In this document: piece by piece, positions 9,443-18,264 of the stretch | Numbering within the stretch: position 1 is the stretch's first letter | Layout: every line of letters begins with the position of its first letter | DNA from: Bacillus sp. FJAT-29937 | GTDB taxonomy: Bacteria; Bacillota; Bacilli; Bacillales; Cytobacillaceae | Length of the DNA stretch: 64,000 bases | Assembly (NCBI RefSeq): GCF_001509555.1 | Contig: NZ_LMAS01000014.1 | Span: 1 to 64,000, forward strand | Direction of reading: 5' to 3' | The notes under the pieces: generated by a model | What the model saw: only the letters and a program-made list of their open reading frames with translations | What the model was told of the DNA's origin: nothing | Databases searched by the model: none | Made by a program: the position numbers and the translations under genes

Positions 9443-9468
9443 GTAATTTATTCGATAAATTACGTCAA
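9443..9468 (-). promoter_or_regulatory. Palindrome and possible promoter upstream of moxR operon
   Basis: A 21-base perfect palindrome has arms GTAATTTAT/ATAAATTAC around TCG. It lies immediately 3' of TTGACG on the minus strand, where a promoter spacer would be. The matching -10 (TTACAT or TACATG) is weak. It could be an operator for this operon. The rest of 9356-9674 shows nothing I can support. Confidence 0.4.
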
Positions 9469-9674
9469 ATTCCTGTAATATTCTGCTAATCTTTTATTTG
9501 AAGAAAGATGGCATATGGAATAAAAGAGTTTTACTACTTCTATTTCCATATTTCTAGTATAATATCTTTTCTGAAAAACTGGAGGGCTTTTCTCTTGGGA
9601 ATTATAGGGGAATACTAAAATGATGGAGAAGAAAACATGCTCCCTCGAATAAAAATCTAACCAATAAATTGAAA

Positions 9675-9707
9675 GGAATCTCCGAATTAGCAAGATTCAG
9701 AGATTCC
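9675..9707 (-). terminator. Terminator of the transglutaminase lipoprotein gene
   Basis: Despite lying upstream of moxR, the hairpin GGAATCTC/GAGATTCC with inner GAAT/ATTC pairs is just past the stop codon at 9725 on the minus strand and is followed by TTTC. Confidence 0.6.
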
Positions 9708-9724
9708 ATTTACTCATGAATAAA

Positions 9725-11428
9725 TTAATAAGAAACACCTGTCCGTGTATGCGTCTTTTTAAACTCCTCTACGTCGGGGTCAAAATAAGTGTCAGTATAC
9801 TTAGGAACAAACTTATCATCCTTTAAATATCCTGCTCCCCATGTAGGATCCATCGTCAGCCAGCTGCCATCAATATTCGCTTCAACCCACGCATGCCTTG
9901 AAGGCCAAAATCCGCCGCGTGCCATTCCTTCCACATATCTGGCTTCAATATCACTCGCCCTAAGAAGAGCAACCGCTAAGTACGCATAATCCTGGCAAAC
10001 GCCTGATTTTAGCTCGAGCGTTTTTAAGGCGCTGTCATCCCATTCAAATTCATCATTCCTTAACTTTCCAACGTCATAACTTATGTTTTTAGCCACGTAA
10101 TCATAAACAGCCATTGCCTTTTCCCGGCCAGTACTTTTCCCGTTGGTAATTTCTTTTGCTAGCGACTGAATTTGAGGTGCGTCTGATTGAACCCCTCGGG
10201 AAGGGAGAAGATCCCGCTCATCTTTAAGGGCTTTTGATTCTACTTCGAACTGCGCAAAGCCGAAGTAGCGGAAGTAATTACTGTTCTCTTCTTTTATTTC
10301 AGGTACACTTACTGTCACTTCATACGTACCGGGACCAAATCGCAAATAAAAAGAGCCATCAAATTGAAAATCCTTAACAGGGATCACATCTAAAGCTTCA
10401 TCCTCGTCTTTTTTCGAAGTAATGTAAATATGTGTTGTTTCCGGTGCAAACTCAGCTTCCGGGTCAAGGGAACCTTTAATATTGAAAGTCCCTTCTGACT
10501 CTTCCCCGCCAAATAGAGGATATTCTAATGTAACTCCACGCTCCATATAAGTTTTTGAATACTCGATTGGCTTCATCGTCCGACTAGACTTGTTATCGAT
10601 TAAAACCGTTGTAGCGGTCTGGTAATAATTATCCCGCTCCTTATCTGGAACTAACACTTCAAGCGTATGTACCCCTTCCCCATAAAACAAAGGAATGTCA
10701 TAGGAGAATCCCCCATTTTTAACAGGAATCACATGCTTCCATGTTTCAGAGTCCTTATTGAGCCTGAGCATAAGTGTATCCTCGTCTGTCAAACTACCCG
10801 CCTTCCCTTTTAACTGAAAAATTCCATCCTCTTCTACAAAGCTAGAATCTAAATTTAGGGCAAGTTCAGCATCCTGCCCAAATGGTGTATACGTAATATC
10901 CCGCTGAATTTCAGGATTTACATTATAAACGTCAAATTTCGCCGTATCATAATAATAATTATCACGATCTTTACTAGGTAGTTGGACAGTTACTCGGTAT
11001 TCGCCCTCTCCTTTGAAGAAATGAATCTCCTGCTTAAATTTGCCGTCCTTTATTGGTGTGTAGTATTCATGCTTATTCCCTGCTGGCCCTTCTTCATCAG
11101 ATTGGACCTTGATCCAGGCATAATGAAATTTCAATAGGGCGTGCTTTTCAATTTCTCCCTCAACCATGACTTTTCCATTAACCGCAAATTTCTTATGTTC
11201 TGGATTCTTAAGCGTTACACCAATCTCTTCGCTATAAGAAGTTAATTCGATTGGCTCCAGCTCAAATTCTTTATTTTTTTCCTTAGCCAGCTTTTCATAT
11301 TTATTTTCCTGCTTCTTAGGCGCTTTTGTCTCTGAATCACTTGGACTAGCATTACTGCAAGCAGAAAGGATCCAAACGCTGCTCAACAAACATATTACAA
11401 ACGCATAAAAATTCCTTTTCGCATTCAT
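9725..11428 (-). CDS. Secreted transglutaminase-like lipoprotein
   Basis: 567 residues with a lipoprotein signal peptide (lipobox LSAC, Cys at about 24). Three tandem beta-sandwich-like segments follow, recognisable by the repeated pattern ..VPDKERDNYYQTATTVLID.., then a C-terminal transglutaminase/protease-like domain. The triad is Cys478 (SGVCQDYA), His512 (RHAWVE) and Asp527 (TMDPTW), all intact. It is expected to be anchored on the outer face of the membrane and to cross-link or cleave surface proteins or peptidoglycan peptides. It is separate from the neighbouring MoxR operon but shares the enzyme fold with its last gene. ATG is preceded by GGAGGAACAAAA. Confidence 0.85.
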   Translation of the reverse strand: MNAKRNFYAFVICLLSSVWILSACSNASPSDSETKAPKKQENKYEKLAKEKNKEFELEPIELTSYSEEIGVTLKNPEHKKFAVNGKVMVEGEIEKHALLKFHYAWIKVQSDEEGPAGNKHEYYTPIKDGKFKQEIHFFKGEGEYRVTVQLPSKDRDNYYYDTAKFDVYNVNPEIQRDITYTPFGQDAELALNLDSSFVEEDGIFQLKGKAGSLTDEDTLMLRLNKDSETWKHVIPVKNGGFSYDIPLFYGEGVHTLEVLVPDKERDNYYQTATTVLIDNKSSRTMKPIEYSKTYMERGVTLEYPLFGGEESEGTFNIKGSLDPEAEFAPETTHIYITSKKDEDEALDVIPVKDFQFDGSFYLRFGPGTYEVTVSVPEIKEENSNYFRYFGFAQFEVESKALKDERDLLPSRGVQSDAPQIQSLAKEITNGKSTGREKAMAVYDYVAKNISYDVGKLRNDEFEWDDSALKTLELKSGVCQDYAYLAVALLRASDIEARYVEGMARGGFWPSRHAWVEANIDGSWLTMDPTWGAGYLKDDKFVPKYTDTYFDPDVEEFKKTHTRTGVSY

Positions 11429-11525
11429 TTTTGTTCCTCCGAATTTATGTAAGGTCTAGCTTCATCCATTATCACAATTGTATGAGCTGCCAAGTCATGC
11501 AGTGTTTGCTTCTTGTTTGTGAAAA

Positions 11526-12254
11526 TTAAGATTTATATAATTCTAACTGATAATCATATTCTTTCTCGTGAACAAAATCCGCTTCTCCATTCCAATCTAG
11601 ATATACTTTAGAAATGATAAAGATAAAAAGTGGCAGTAACAAAGAATTGAATAACATTAGCATCCAATTAATTATAGCCATCTGTCCGGTTACAAGTAGT
11701 GCTAAGAACGACAATAAATATGATCCTATAAAATCAATCGATGCAAACAATAAAAGGAACCCACAAATCATGAGAAAATTCTCCTTACCAAAAGCAAAGG
11801 AACGTTTCACTATGGTTAAGGTTGAAGCATCTTCGATGACCTTTGCTAACGGAAGACCAATAAAGAATACTAAACAAAAAATGCCCGGTACAATAAGAAA
11901 AAGTAATCCAACTGTTGTGATAATGGAAGCAGGAATACTTATTGCGTATACAAAAAAAGCATATTTAATAGTATCCCCATACACTTTTCCTAGTTTAACA
12001 CGCTCCTTTCTCATATCCTGAACTACTAAACTAACCATTGGAATTAACATAATAAAAAGCGCCATCAACATAAATACGCTTTGAAAAATAGTTGGCCAAA
12101 TAGGTATATTAAAATACAAAAAAGGCAAAGTGATGTAATTGATAGTAATTGTATAAATAACTTGAACTGGAAGAATAATAGTTAGGGCAATTAGCAATAC
12201 ACGGAAAAAGTTATTTTTATAAAAATTGAGGGACCCCTTCAAATAATCAAACAC
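11526..12254 (-). CDS. Polytopic membrane protein, GPDPase-membrane-domain-like
   Basis: 242 residues with five or six membrane helices. The segment GLLFLIVPGIFCLVFFIGLPLAKVIE, with a proline-glycine in the middle, resembles the membrane domain found in glycerophosphodiester phosphodiesterases and YciC-like proteins. No catalytic domain is attached. It lies 12 bases after the unknown gene to its right, so the two are co-transcribed at the distal end of the Tad locus. Its role in pilus function is unknown. Confidence 0.65.
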   Translation of the reverse strand: MFDYLKGSLNFYKNNFFRVLLIALTIILPVQVIYTITINYITLPFLYFNIPIWPTIFQSVFMLMALFIMLIPMVSLVVQDMRKERVKLGKVYGDTIKYAFFVYAISIPASIITTVGLLFLIVPGIFCLVFFIGLPLAKVIEDASTLTIVKRSFAFGKENFLMICGFLLLFASIDFIGSYLLSFLALLVTGQMAIINWMLMLFNSLLLPLFIFIISKVYLDWNGEADFVHEKEYDYQLELYKS

Positions 12255-12266
12255 TGGGCTTCCTCC

Positions 12267-13076
12267 TTATATTGTTTTTGGATTTCGTAAACTTGTTAAA
12301 ACACCTTTGGCATTTTCATGCTGTTCTAATGGGAGATCATCATTTAATACCATCTTTCCTAGTTCATTTGCTTGGTTCACATTTTCTGAAGTATTTTTCA
12401 TCATATCTTTTTGATAAGGCTTTAGCTTTAAGTACAGACCCATTCCTGTGATACCTTTTGCCCATCTTTTAGAAGAAACAAATCCCCAAATTTGCTCCCG
12501 CTCATATTCCGTCTTCAGCTGTATTTCGTTTTGTCTATATGCTGCTCTCGTCATATCGACAATACAGTTTCTCATATCAATTTGGTCCTGATGTGTTGCA
12601 AGCTCGTCAAGGTTTGTTCTGTCCCAAATCGCCGTTGCTCTTTTTACAGATTCATTAATAATGGTTTGAAATTCAATAATCTCTTTTGCGGTCATATAAT
12701 ACGCTTGAAACGCATTTTCTAATTCAGGTGAAAAAGGCCCCAACTTTTCTTTGATTTCATTTAAAACCTCTATGAGCTTTTGGTATTTTTCCTTTTTTCC
12801 TGATTCAGCCCACTTTTTCCCTATATTTGCTACTGTTTCAATGGAAACATTATAACTATTAAAAATTAATGCCTCTTTTTGAACCTGATGGAATGATGGG
12901 ACGGTGCCATCCTCCTTCATAATTAACTGCTCTGCAATGGGGGCAAAAGTAAAGTAATAGAATATTTCATCATCAATCTTAAACATAGAAGGAAAGACAT
13001 CTGGTGTTTCGTTCTGTTTGTAAAAAGGTTTTAATGAATTCTTGATATGTTCTGGTAAGTTGTTCATTCTAATCAT
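12267..13076 (-). CDS. Hypothetical protein at the end of the Tad locus
   Basis: 269 residues, mostly predicted helical, with no signal peptide or membrane segment. I do not recognise the family. The N-terminal part (SMFKIDDEIFYYFTFAP) reads like a small beta unit and the rest is charged helix. AAGGAGG is ideally spaced to the ATG. It sits between the F-x-P-G-x repeat protein and the membrane protein with short gaps, so it is likely part of the same transcription unit. Confidence 0.7.
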   Translation of the reverse strand: MIRMNNLPEHIKNSLKPFYKQNETPDVFPSMFKIDDEIFYYFTFAPIAEQLIMKEDGTVPSFHQVQKEALIFNSYNVSIETVANIGKKWAESGKKEKYQKLIEVLNEIKEKLGPFSPELENAFQAYYMTAKEIIEFQTIINESVKRATAIWDRTNLDELATHQDQIDMRNCIVDMTRAAYRQNEIQLKTEYEREQIWGFVSSKRWAKGITGMGLYLKLKPYQKDMMKNTSENVNQANELGKMVLNDDLPLEQHENAKGVLTSLRNPKTI

Positions 13077-13124
13077 GATCTTTTCCTCCTTGAGAAGCCC
13101 CCTATAACTCTAGGGACCCATACT

Positions 13125-14417
13125 CTATTTGCCGAACCAGCCTTTCACTTTATTAAAGCCGTCTTTAAAGAATTTCCCTACTTTCTTAGCGGTCCTAGCA
13201 ATTTTGTCTTTATTCTTAATGACTGTTGATACGCCCCAAAGTACTCCTCCAACAATAGCTACCCCAGCAGCTATCGGGGCTCCAACACCTGATGCTGATA
13301 AAACAACTGCACCCGACATTAATGTTTCTCCTAAACTAGCGAATCCATCTAGCTTATTGCCATTAGCAAAGTGCATAACTGTCTCGGCGCTAGAAATACC
13401 CGTGCTGATTACTGCCATCCAAGGTGCTGCCTTGCCGGCTATTCCTGTTCCCATATCAAAGGTTTTTGTTGCATTGGAGAGGATTGATCCCGTACTTGAA
13501 GCTGCAGTACTAAAGCTGCTTCCTGTTTGAGCTGCATTCCATGCTGCTTTAATATCTGTCCAGGAATTCACGAAGCCCCCAATATGCTTAGCATGCTCAA
13601 CTCCAGACCAGACATCTAATCCAATATTCCCCACATCACTAATAAAGGATTCACCAGTAAAAGTCCGCTCTAACTGATTTTTTAATAAACCTAATGATAA
13701 ACTCTTTTGATAATCCATTCCATACTTATCCCAATCAATATCAGTCAGCGTAAATTTGTCAATTCCTTCAACAGCCGGAACAACCATACTGTCAAGAACA
13801 AATTTAAAATTCTTATAATTCTCGTTATCTTCAAAGTCAAAACGAGGCGGATTGTCCGAACCATTCTCACCGGGGTTTGTTGTATTTGGATCATTTGAAT
13901 TATTATCAGTATTATCATTAGGATGTTTTACATTACCAGGCAGGTCTATTGTTGGTGGATCAAACGGAGAAATAGGTTTTGGCTCTCCAGTATGGTTTCC
14001 AGGTCTGGTTGTAGGATCAAAAGTATTGTTGCCGGGAGAGTGTTGTCCAGGAGAAGTTTGACCGGGCGTAAAGGCACCTGGTTGGAAATCACCTGGGTTA
14101 AATTGACCCGGACTGAATTGACCTGGATTATACTGACCTGGGTTGAAAATTCCCGGACTAAATTGGCCAGGATTAAATTCACCAGGGTCAAATTGGCCAG
14201 GACTAAACTCCCCCGGGTTAAATTCGCCAGGTTTGAAGCTTCCTGGACTGAAAGAGTTAGGTGAAAAAGAACCAGGTGAAAAGGTACCAGGATTAAAATT
14301 TCCTTCAGCCAAGACTGCGGCAGGTAAAAAGCTCATTAACACAAAAAAGAAAGCGAAAAAGCCCGCACCGACCTTCCGAATCATTAATTTCGCTTTTTTA
14401 TCAAGTATTCTACTCAC
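13125..14417 (-). CDS. Secreted protein with F-x-P-G-x pentapeptide repeats
   Basis: 430 residues. A signal peptide ends near AVLA (residue 37), followed by about 18 consecutive five-residue units F-x-P-G-x (residues 41-130), the second position mostly N or S and the last Q, E or S. Next is a Pro/Asn/Asp-rich linker (131-190), a mixed domain (190-290), and an Ala/Gly-rich hydrophobic segment (about 310-400) resembling glycine-zipper or pore-like regions. A basic tail (KKVGKFFKDGFNKVKGWFGK) ends the protein. I know no named family with this architecture. The start is uncertain: the GTG at 14417 is almost on top of AGAAAGG, and the ATG at 14384 lacks a clear site. It follows the pseudopilin genes by 18 bases, so it may be a pilus-linked surface or effector protein. 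Confidence 0.75.
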   Translation of the reverse strand: MSRILDKKAKLMIRKVGAGFFAFFFVLMSFLPAAVLAEGNFNPGTFSPGSFSPNSFSPGSFKPGEFNPGEFSPGQFDPGEFNPGQFSPGIFNPGQYNPGQFSPGQFNPGDFQPGAFTPGQTSPGQHSPGNNTFDPTTRPGNHTGEPKPISPFDPPTIDLPGNVKHPNDNTDNNSNDPNTTNPGENGSDNPPRFDFEDNENYKNFKFVLDSMVVPAVEGIDKFTLTDIDWDKYGMDYQKSLSLGLLKNQLERTFTGESFISDVGNIGLDVWSGVEHAKHIGGFVNSWTDIKAAWNAAQTGSSFSTAASSTGSILSNATKTFDMGTGIAGKAAPWMAVISTGISSAETVMHFANGNKLDGFASLGETLMSGAVVLSASGVGAPIAAGVAIVGGVLWGVSTVIKNKDKIARTAKKVGKFFKDGFNKVKGWFGK

Positions 14418-14435
14418 GCCTTTCTAAAAAGATTC

Positions 14436-15092
14436 TTACCAGCTAATAATTTCAAAAAGGGATATAGTTGGACCTTCCCCTTTTTGTGAAATGTCATTAT
14501 CACTTCCAAAGTTTATGCCGTTATGATGGACAGCCTCAAACTCGGATTTTGCCAAGACTTCAATACGATTGTGTTCATTAAGAAACCAGTCATATTCTGT
14601 TGGGGAATCCTTTCCGCCATTATCTCTAATTATTCTTTCTACAACTGAAGAAATTTTACTTTTTGCTGAACTTAAAGCCCCTGATATTTTATTACTAAGC
14701 TCTTCGTCATCGGGAATTTCTTGAATTAATACTTTATTTGCAGCTAGAAAGTCCACTTCATTATGGGATAGTTCCGAATTAGCATTTCCAATTGAAATTT
14801 TCACTATATTGAATTTGTCTATTAAGGGTTCCTTTATTATTTCAATAATATTTCCATCTGCATCTTTAACTTCTATAATTTTTACATGGCTATTAACAAT
14901 AGGTATAACCTCTTTATATATAACACTCGTAGCAGCCAAGCTTGCTTGCTCGGCAGCAATATTAGCCTGACCCTTTTCCATGAAAACTAAGGCAATATTG
15001 AGGATTAGAATAAGGGCTATGCCAAAAATCATTATATAAAACATCGTAAAAAAGAGGCCGCTTCCCCGTTCATTATGAATAATCTTTCTCAT
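14436..15092 (-). CDS. TadG/TadE-like minor pseudopilin
   Basis: 218 residues. The N-terminus is short and basic, followed by NERGSGLFFTMFYIMIFGIALILILNIAL, the layout of TadE/TadG-type pseudopilins: a processed-looking G next to one long hydrophobic helix. The remainder is a helical extracellular domain. Its start overlaps the stop of the TadE-like gene by four bases (ATGA), indicating coupled synthesis and possibly paired minor subunits. Confidence 0.7.
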   Translation of the reverse strand: MRKIIHNERGSGLFFTMFYIMIFGIALILILNIALVFMEKGQANIAAEQASLAATSVIYKEVIPIVNSHVKIIEVKDADGNIIEIIKEPLIDKFNIVKISIGNANSELSHNEVDFLAANKVLIQEIPDDEELSNKISGALSSAKSKISSVVERIIRDNGGKDSPTEYDWFLNEHNRIEVLAKSEFEAVHHNGINFGSDNDISQKGEGPTISLFEIISW

Positions 15093-15487
15093 TTAATCAC
15101 CTTGCTGTGAACATTTAAGGATATGTTTTCAATCGCAGCATCCTTTCGCCATTGTTTTGGTATGAACACAAAACCATGGTCGAACTCAATTGTTGCTTTA
15201 AAATCATCCGAGGAGTGCGGCGGATCTATATAAAAATCTTTAAAAGTCATCATATCACTTGAACCAAGAATTTCCTTAGCCTTAATTTTTGCCTCGTCAA
15301 TATCAGCTGTAATTGAATACACCTTGGCCGCCTCATTAACAGCAGACTGCGCCTTCATAAATGTGATTCCTGAAGCTACAACCTGCCAAAGAAGCAAGAA
15401 AAAGAAAAAATAATAAGGAAGGACCATTAGGAATTCAAGGGTCATTGAGCCTTTTTCTTCGCGCAGCATTTTTTTGTTCATTAACAT
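15089..15487 (-). CDS. TadE-like minor pseudopilin
   Basis: 132 residues. REEKGSMTLEFLMVLPYYFFFF matches the TadE family core (x-x-G-x-x-x-x-E-F-x-x-V-L-P), with Glu at the +5 position after the processing Gly. The single N-terminal helix is followed by a small domain. AAGGAGGGG lies six bases before the ATG. TadE proteins are minor pilus components needed for Flp fibre assembly. Confidence 0.8.
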   Translation of the reverse strand: MLMNKKMLREEKGSMTLEFLMVLPYYFFFFLLLWQVVASGITFMKAQSAVNEAAKVYSITADIDEAKIKAKEILGSSDMMTFKDFYIDPPHSSDDFKATIEFDHGFVFIPKQWRKDAAIENISLNVHSKVIK

Positions 15488-15537
15488 TTAAACCCCTCCT
15501 TAATGCTGCTGAAACAATCACTCTATGTTTATATCAA

Positions 15538-15580
15538 TAGCTTTGTAGAAATAAGCAATGTTTTATTTCTGCAAAGCTAT
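15538..15580 (-). other. Intercistronic stem-loop between VWA and tadE genes
   Basis: Long perfect arms ATAGCTTTG.AGAAATAA and complement, without a strong T tract on the minus strand. It is likely an mRNA-processing or attenuating hairpin within the Tad operon. Confidence 0.6.
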
Positions 15581-15583
15581 CGA

Positions 15584-16993
15584 TTATTTTGTATTGGCTT
15601 TATATTTCTTATTGATTTCTTCTTTCATTTTTTCAAAATTTTGATCAGCCAGATTTCTTAGGTCATCTGATAATTGATTTCCTAGTACTCTGCCATTTTC
15701 AGCCCTTTCACTTGTCTTATCCTCTAGTAACTGATACGCCTTCTTACTAATATGCTCCATTTCATATAACTCCCATAACGGAGCCCGAATATTAGTAAAT
15801 TCACTGCCATGTGCATGACGCCATTCTATATTGAAATTGGGAATATCGTAGATCTTTTTATTCCATTTCTCATTTGAGGCACTTGTTATGGCCTTATCCT
15901 TCCATTCACTCCATTTGTCCGCAATCCTTTGAGCCTTTTCTAGCTCATTCTTTAATTCTTCCTGATTTCTAGCGTTGCTATAAATTCCTTTCGCCGCGGA
16001 TGCCACTTCTTTTAATTGCTGCTGCCCCTTTGAATCAACATCAAAGCCGATTACGTTCACTATTGGCTGAATATCAGAATTCGCAAGCTTTTCAGCCTCT
16101 GAAACCGGGTCACCGCCACATGTCTCTATACCATCACTTACTAAGTAAATGATATTTGTATTGTTTTCACCTTTATATTGAATTAAATCATTTTTTGCCT
16201 CTTCAATTGCCTTTGCAAGGGGAGTCCAGCCTGCTGGCTTAATTGAACTTAATGAATGATTCAATTCTTTTGGATCATAGGTTTTAAGATCATATATTAG
16301 CTCATTGCTTTTACAAGAAAGCTCTTTATCTTGATTCGATCCACTGCCTTTATGTCCGTATACCCGAAGAGCGATGTTAGCCCCCTCTGGTAAAGACTCA
16401 GCAAATTCCCGAATAGATTCCTTTGCTATATCCATCATCATCTTTCCATTAATATAATTCCCCATACTTCCGCTCGCATCTAAAAGAATTTGAACATTTA
16501 GCTGATCTTTGAAATGGTATCTCTCATCCTCGATTTCTGGGCTTCCAAAGGATTCTATTGCGAGCTGTTCAATAATTTCAGTTGGATTTGGATAATCCTC
16601 ATGAAATAGAACAATTGCCTTTCTCCAATACAGCTCTATTTCTTCTTCTGTCGGGTTGTCACCTATTTTCGGGTACTTCATAAACTCATGAATAATCTCT
16701 TCTTTTTGTTCCTGGGGCAAGTCCTTATATCTTTTTCCTGAATATGGTCCAGGAACCGCATTTGCAAGCTCTTCAATGGTTGTTGTAGGGGCCGGGACCT
16801 CTTCTAGTAAGGAAGAAACCGTTTGCACTGTTGAGTCCTTTTCCTTTTCCCCTTCTGTTTGTGAATCTGTTTTCTTCTTTATCTCCACTTGGTCAGTCTT
16901 ACTAGCCGGTGTTTTTGCTTCCTGCTCGCTACATCCTGATAGGAAAAAAACTCCGAACAAGATAAGGACTGCGAATAATGGTTTCTTTCCCAT
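15584..16993 (-). CDS. VWA-domain lipoprotein in the Tad locus
   Basis: 469 residues. Lipobox LSGC, then a Lys/Glu/Thr-rich spacer and a von Willebrand A domain. The MIDAS residues are visible in LLDASGSMG, the Thr of AGWTPLAKAI and the Asp of LVSDGIETCGGDP, so metal binding should be intact. A helical tail follows. A GTG at 17005 is possible, but AGGAG spacing favours the ATG at 16993. TadG proteins of other Tad systems also carry VWA domains, so this lipid-anchored version may be the pilus adhesin or anchor. That is inference. Confidence 0.8.
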   Translation of the reverse strand: MGKKPLFAVLILFGVFFLSGCSEQEAKTPASKTDQVEIKKKTDSQTEGEKEKDSTVQTVSSLLEEVPAPTTTIEELANAVPGPYSGKRYKDLPQEQKEEIIHEFMKYPKIGDNPTEEEIELYWRKAIVLFHEDYPNPTEIIEQLAIESFGSPEIEDERYHFKDQLNVQILLDASGSMGNYINGKMMMDIAKESIREFAESLPEGANIALRVYGHKGSGSNQDKELSCKSNELIYDLKTYDPKELNHSLSSIKPAGWTPLAKAIEEAKNDLIQYKGENNTNIIYLVSDGIETCGGDPVSEAEKLANSDIQPIVNVIGFDVDSKGQQQLKEVASAAKGIYSNARNQEELKNELEKAQRIADKWSEWKDKAITSASNEKWNKKIYDIPNFNIEWRHAHGSEFTNIRAPLWELYEMEHISKKAYQLLEDKTSERAENGRVLGNQLSDDLRNLADQNFEKMKEEINKKYKANTK

Positions 16994-17029
16994 AAGATAT
17001 AACACTCCTAAACAAAATGAATATTTAAT

Positions 17030-17053
17030 GGTAAGGGTTAATAATCCCTTACC
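17030..17053 (-). other. Stem-loop after the Flp pilin gene
   Basis: Arms GGTAAGGG/CCCTTACC, 33 bases after the pilin stop and with only a weak T-rich tail. A hairpin here would let the pilin message be made or kept in excess over the downstream genes. Confidence 0.6.
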
Positions 17054-17085
17054 ACTAAATACTTGAAATAAAAATATATTATGAC

Positions 17086-17289
17086 TTATCCTGCACTAGT
17101 CTTTATTTTGTTTATAATAGTATCAACTACATCCGTGATTCCGCCTCCATCACCGAAAGCATTGGCAAGAAATGCAGCAATCGTAACTACTACTGCTCCA
17201 ACTGCAATCCACTCTAAAGTTTGTGCACCCTGTTCGTTATTTACTGTGTTTTTTAACCTTGAGAATACTTTAATTGCCATGTTCTTCAA
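17086..17289 (-). CDS. Flp-type pilin
   Basis: 67 residues. The sequence NEQGAQTLEWIAVGAVVVTIAAF gives a short basic leader ending in Gly, then a hydrophobic helix with Glu at +5, the class IVb/Flp pilin signature. The tail is short and Gly/Asp-rich. The TTG at 17289 is eight bases after AGGAGG, whereas the GTG further upstream lies inside the Shine-Dalgarno sequence. It is the presumed major pilus subunit. No prepilin peptidase gene (TadV) is in the window, so an unlinked one must process it. Confidence 0.85.
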   Translation of the reverse strand: MKNMAIKVFSRLKNTVNNEQGAQTLEWIAVGAVVVTIAAFLANAFGDGGGITDVVDTIINKIKTSAG

Positions 17290-17325
17290 GATTCCCACCT
17301 CCTTTCAATATATAAATTTGCCTTT

Positions 17326-18261
17326 CTATTCAAATAACTTAAATAGACTATCTTCACCTGTGAACATATTTAACAATAATAAGCCGCCAATTAAAAACAT
17401 CGCTGTAGGCATAACGATAAAGGTTGTTATTAATGTTATTTTGGGTGAAGCTTTTGCTGCTATTTCTTTCACCTTTTCCTTCTTCATACTGCGCATTTCA
17501 TTGGCTTGGATTTTAAATGTCGTTGCTACTGGAACTCCTAGTCTTGACCCTTGAATCAACGATTTTATTAAAGATTGAAAAGCTTCATTATCATTTCGTT
17601 CAAGCAGATGTCTATATGCTTGTTCCCTTGATACCCCGAGGTTAACTTCTTGGTTAAAGCGCGTGAACTCCTCTCCCACCGGTCCCTCAAAGTAAGGAAC
17701 AATATCCCGCAAAGCCTGATCCAGCCCCACTCCAGCCTGTAAAGTAACACTGACAGTATCTAAAAAGTCAGGAAGGACAAATCCTAGCTCATCCTGTCTT
17801 GCCTTTGCTTTTCCTTTCAGCCATATAATTGTGCTAAAGTACCCCGCTAGCGGAAGCAAGATAATCAATAACTGTGATAGCGGAAATCGAATAATCATGA
17901 GCATAAATCCAACTACAAAGCCTACAAGCAGCATGAAAATTTTCAAACCCTGAAAACGTTCGACAGTCAATTTATACGGATAGCTTGCTTGCATTAACCA
18001 TCTTTCTACTTCATGGGACTCACTAAAGAAATTTATTCTATTGCCCAATGAAGAAAAATCATCTGCATAGTGAAACATCTTTTCCAATGTCTTTTCTCGT
18101 CTGGACTTTTTCATTTTTAAACTAAAAGAATGATCGATAACTTGTTCCTCAATATGCTGTTTTAATTCTTGTTTTGCCACAGCATAATCAAAGAGAAACT
18201 TTAAACCTAGCGCTAATAAGAATAAACACATGACTACACAAATTAAAATAAACCCATCCAT
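17326..18261 (-). CDS. tadC: TadC-like inner-membrane platform protein
   Basis: 311 residues with a type II secretion F domain: LPDFLDTVSVTLQAGVGLDQALRDIV, then helices at the C-terminus. One membrane segment is at residues 3-25, a pair is near 110-145 and one at the end. It pairs with TadB to form the platform that the TadA motor turns. Starts three bases after the tadB stop, with AAGGGTG upstream. Confidence 0.87.
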   Translation of the reverse strand: MDGFILICVVMCLFLLALGLKFLFDYAVAKQELKQHIEEQVIDHSFSLKMKKSRREKTLEKMFHYADDFSSLGNRINFFSESHEVERWLMQASYPYKLTVERFQGLKIFMLLVGFVVGFMLMIIRFPLSQLLIILLPLAGYFSTIIWLKGKAKARQDELGFVLPDFLDTVSVTLQAGVGLDQALRDIVPYFEGPVGEEFTRFNQEVNLGVSREQAYRHLLERNDNEAFQSLIKSLIQGSRLGVPVATTFKIQANEMRSMKKEKVKEIAAKASPKITLITTFIVMPTAMFLIGGLLLLNMFTGEDSLFKLFE

Positions 18262-18264
18262 TCA

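Noticed and set aside
13129..14427. Several open frames opposite the F-x-P-G-x repeat gene
   Set aside because: They are by-products of the 15-base coding repeat on the other strand and lack ribosome sites.
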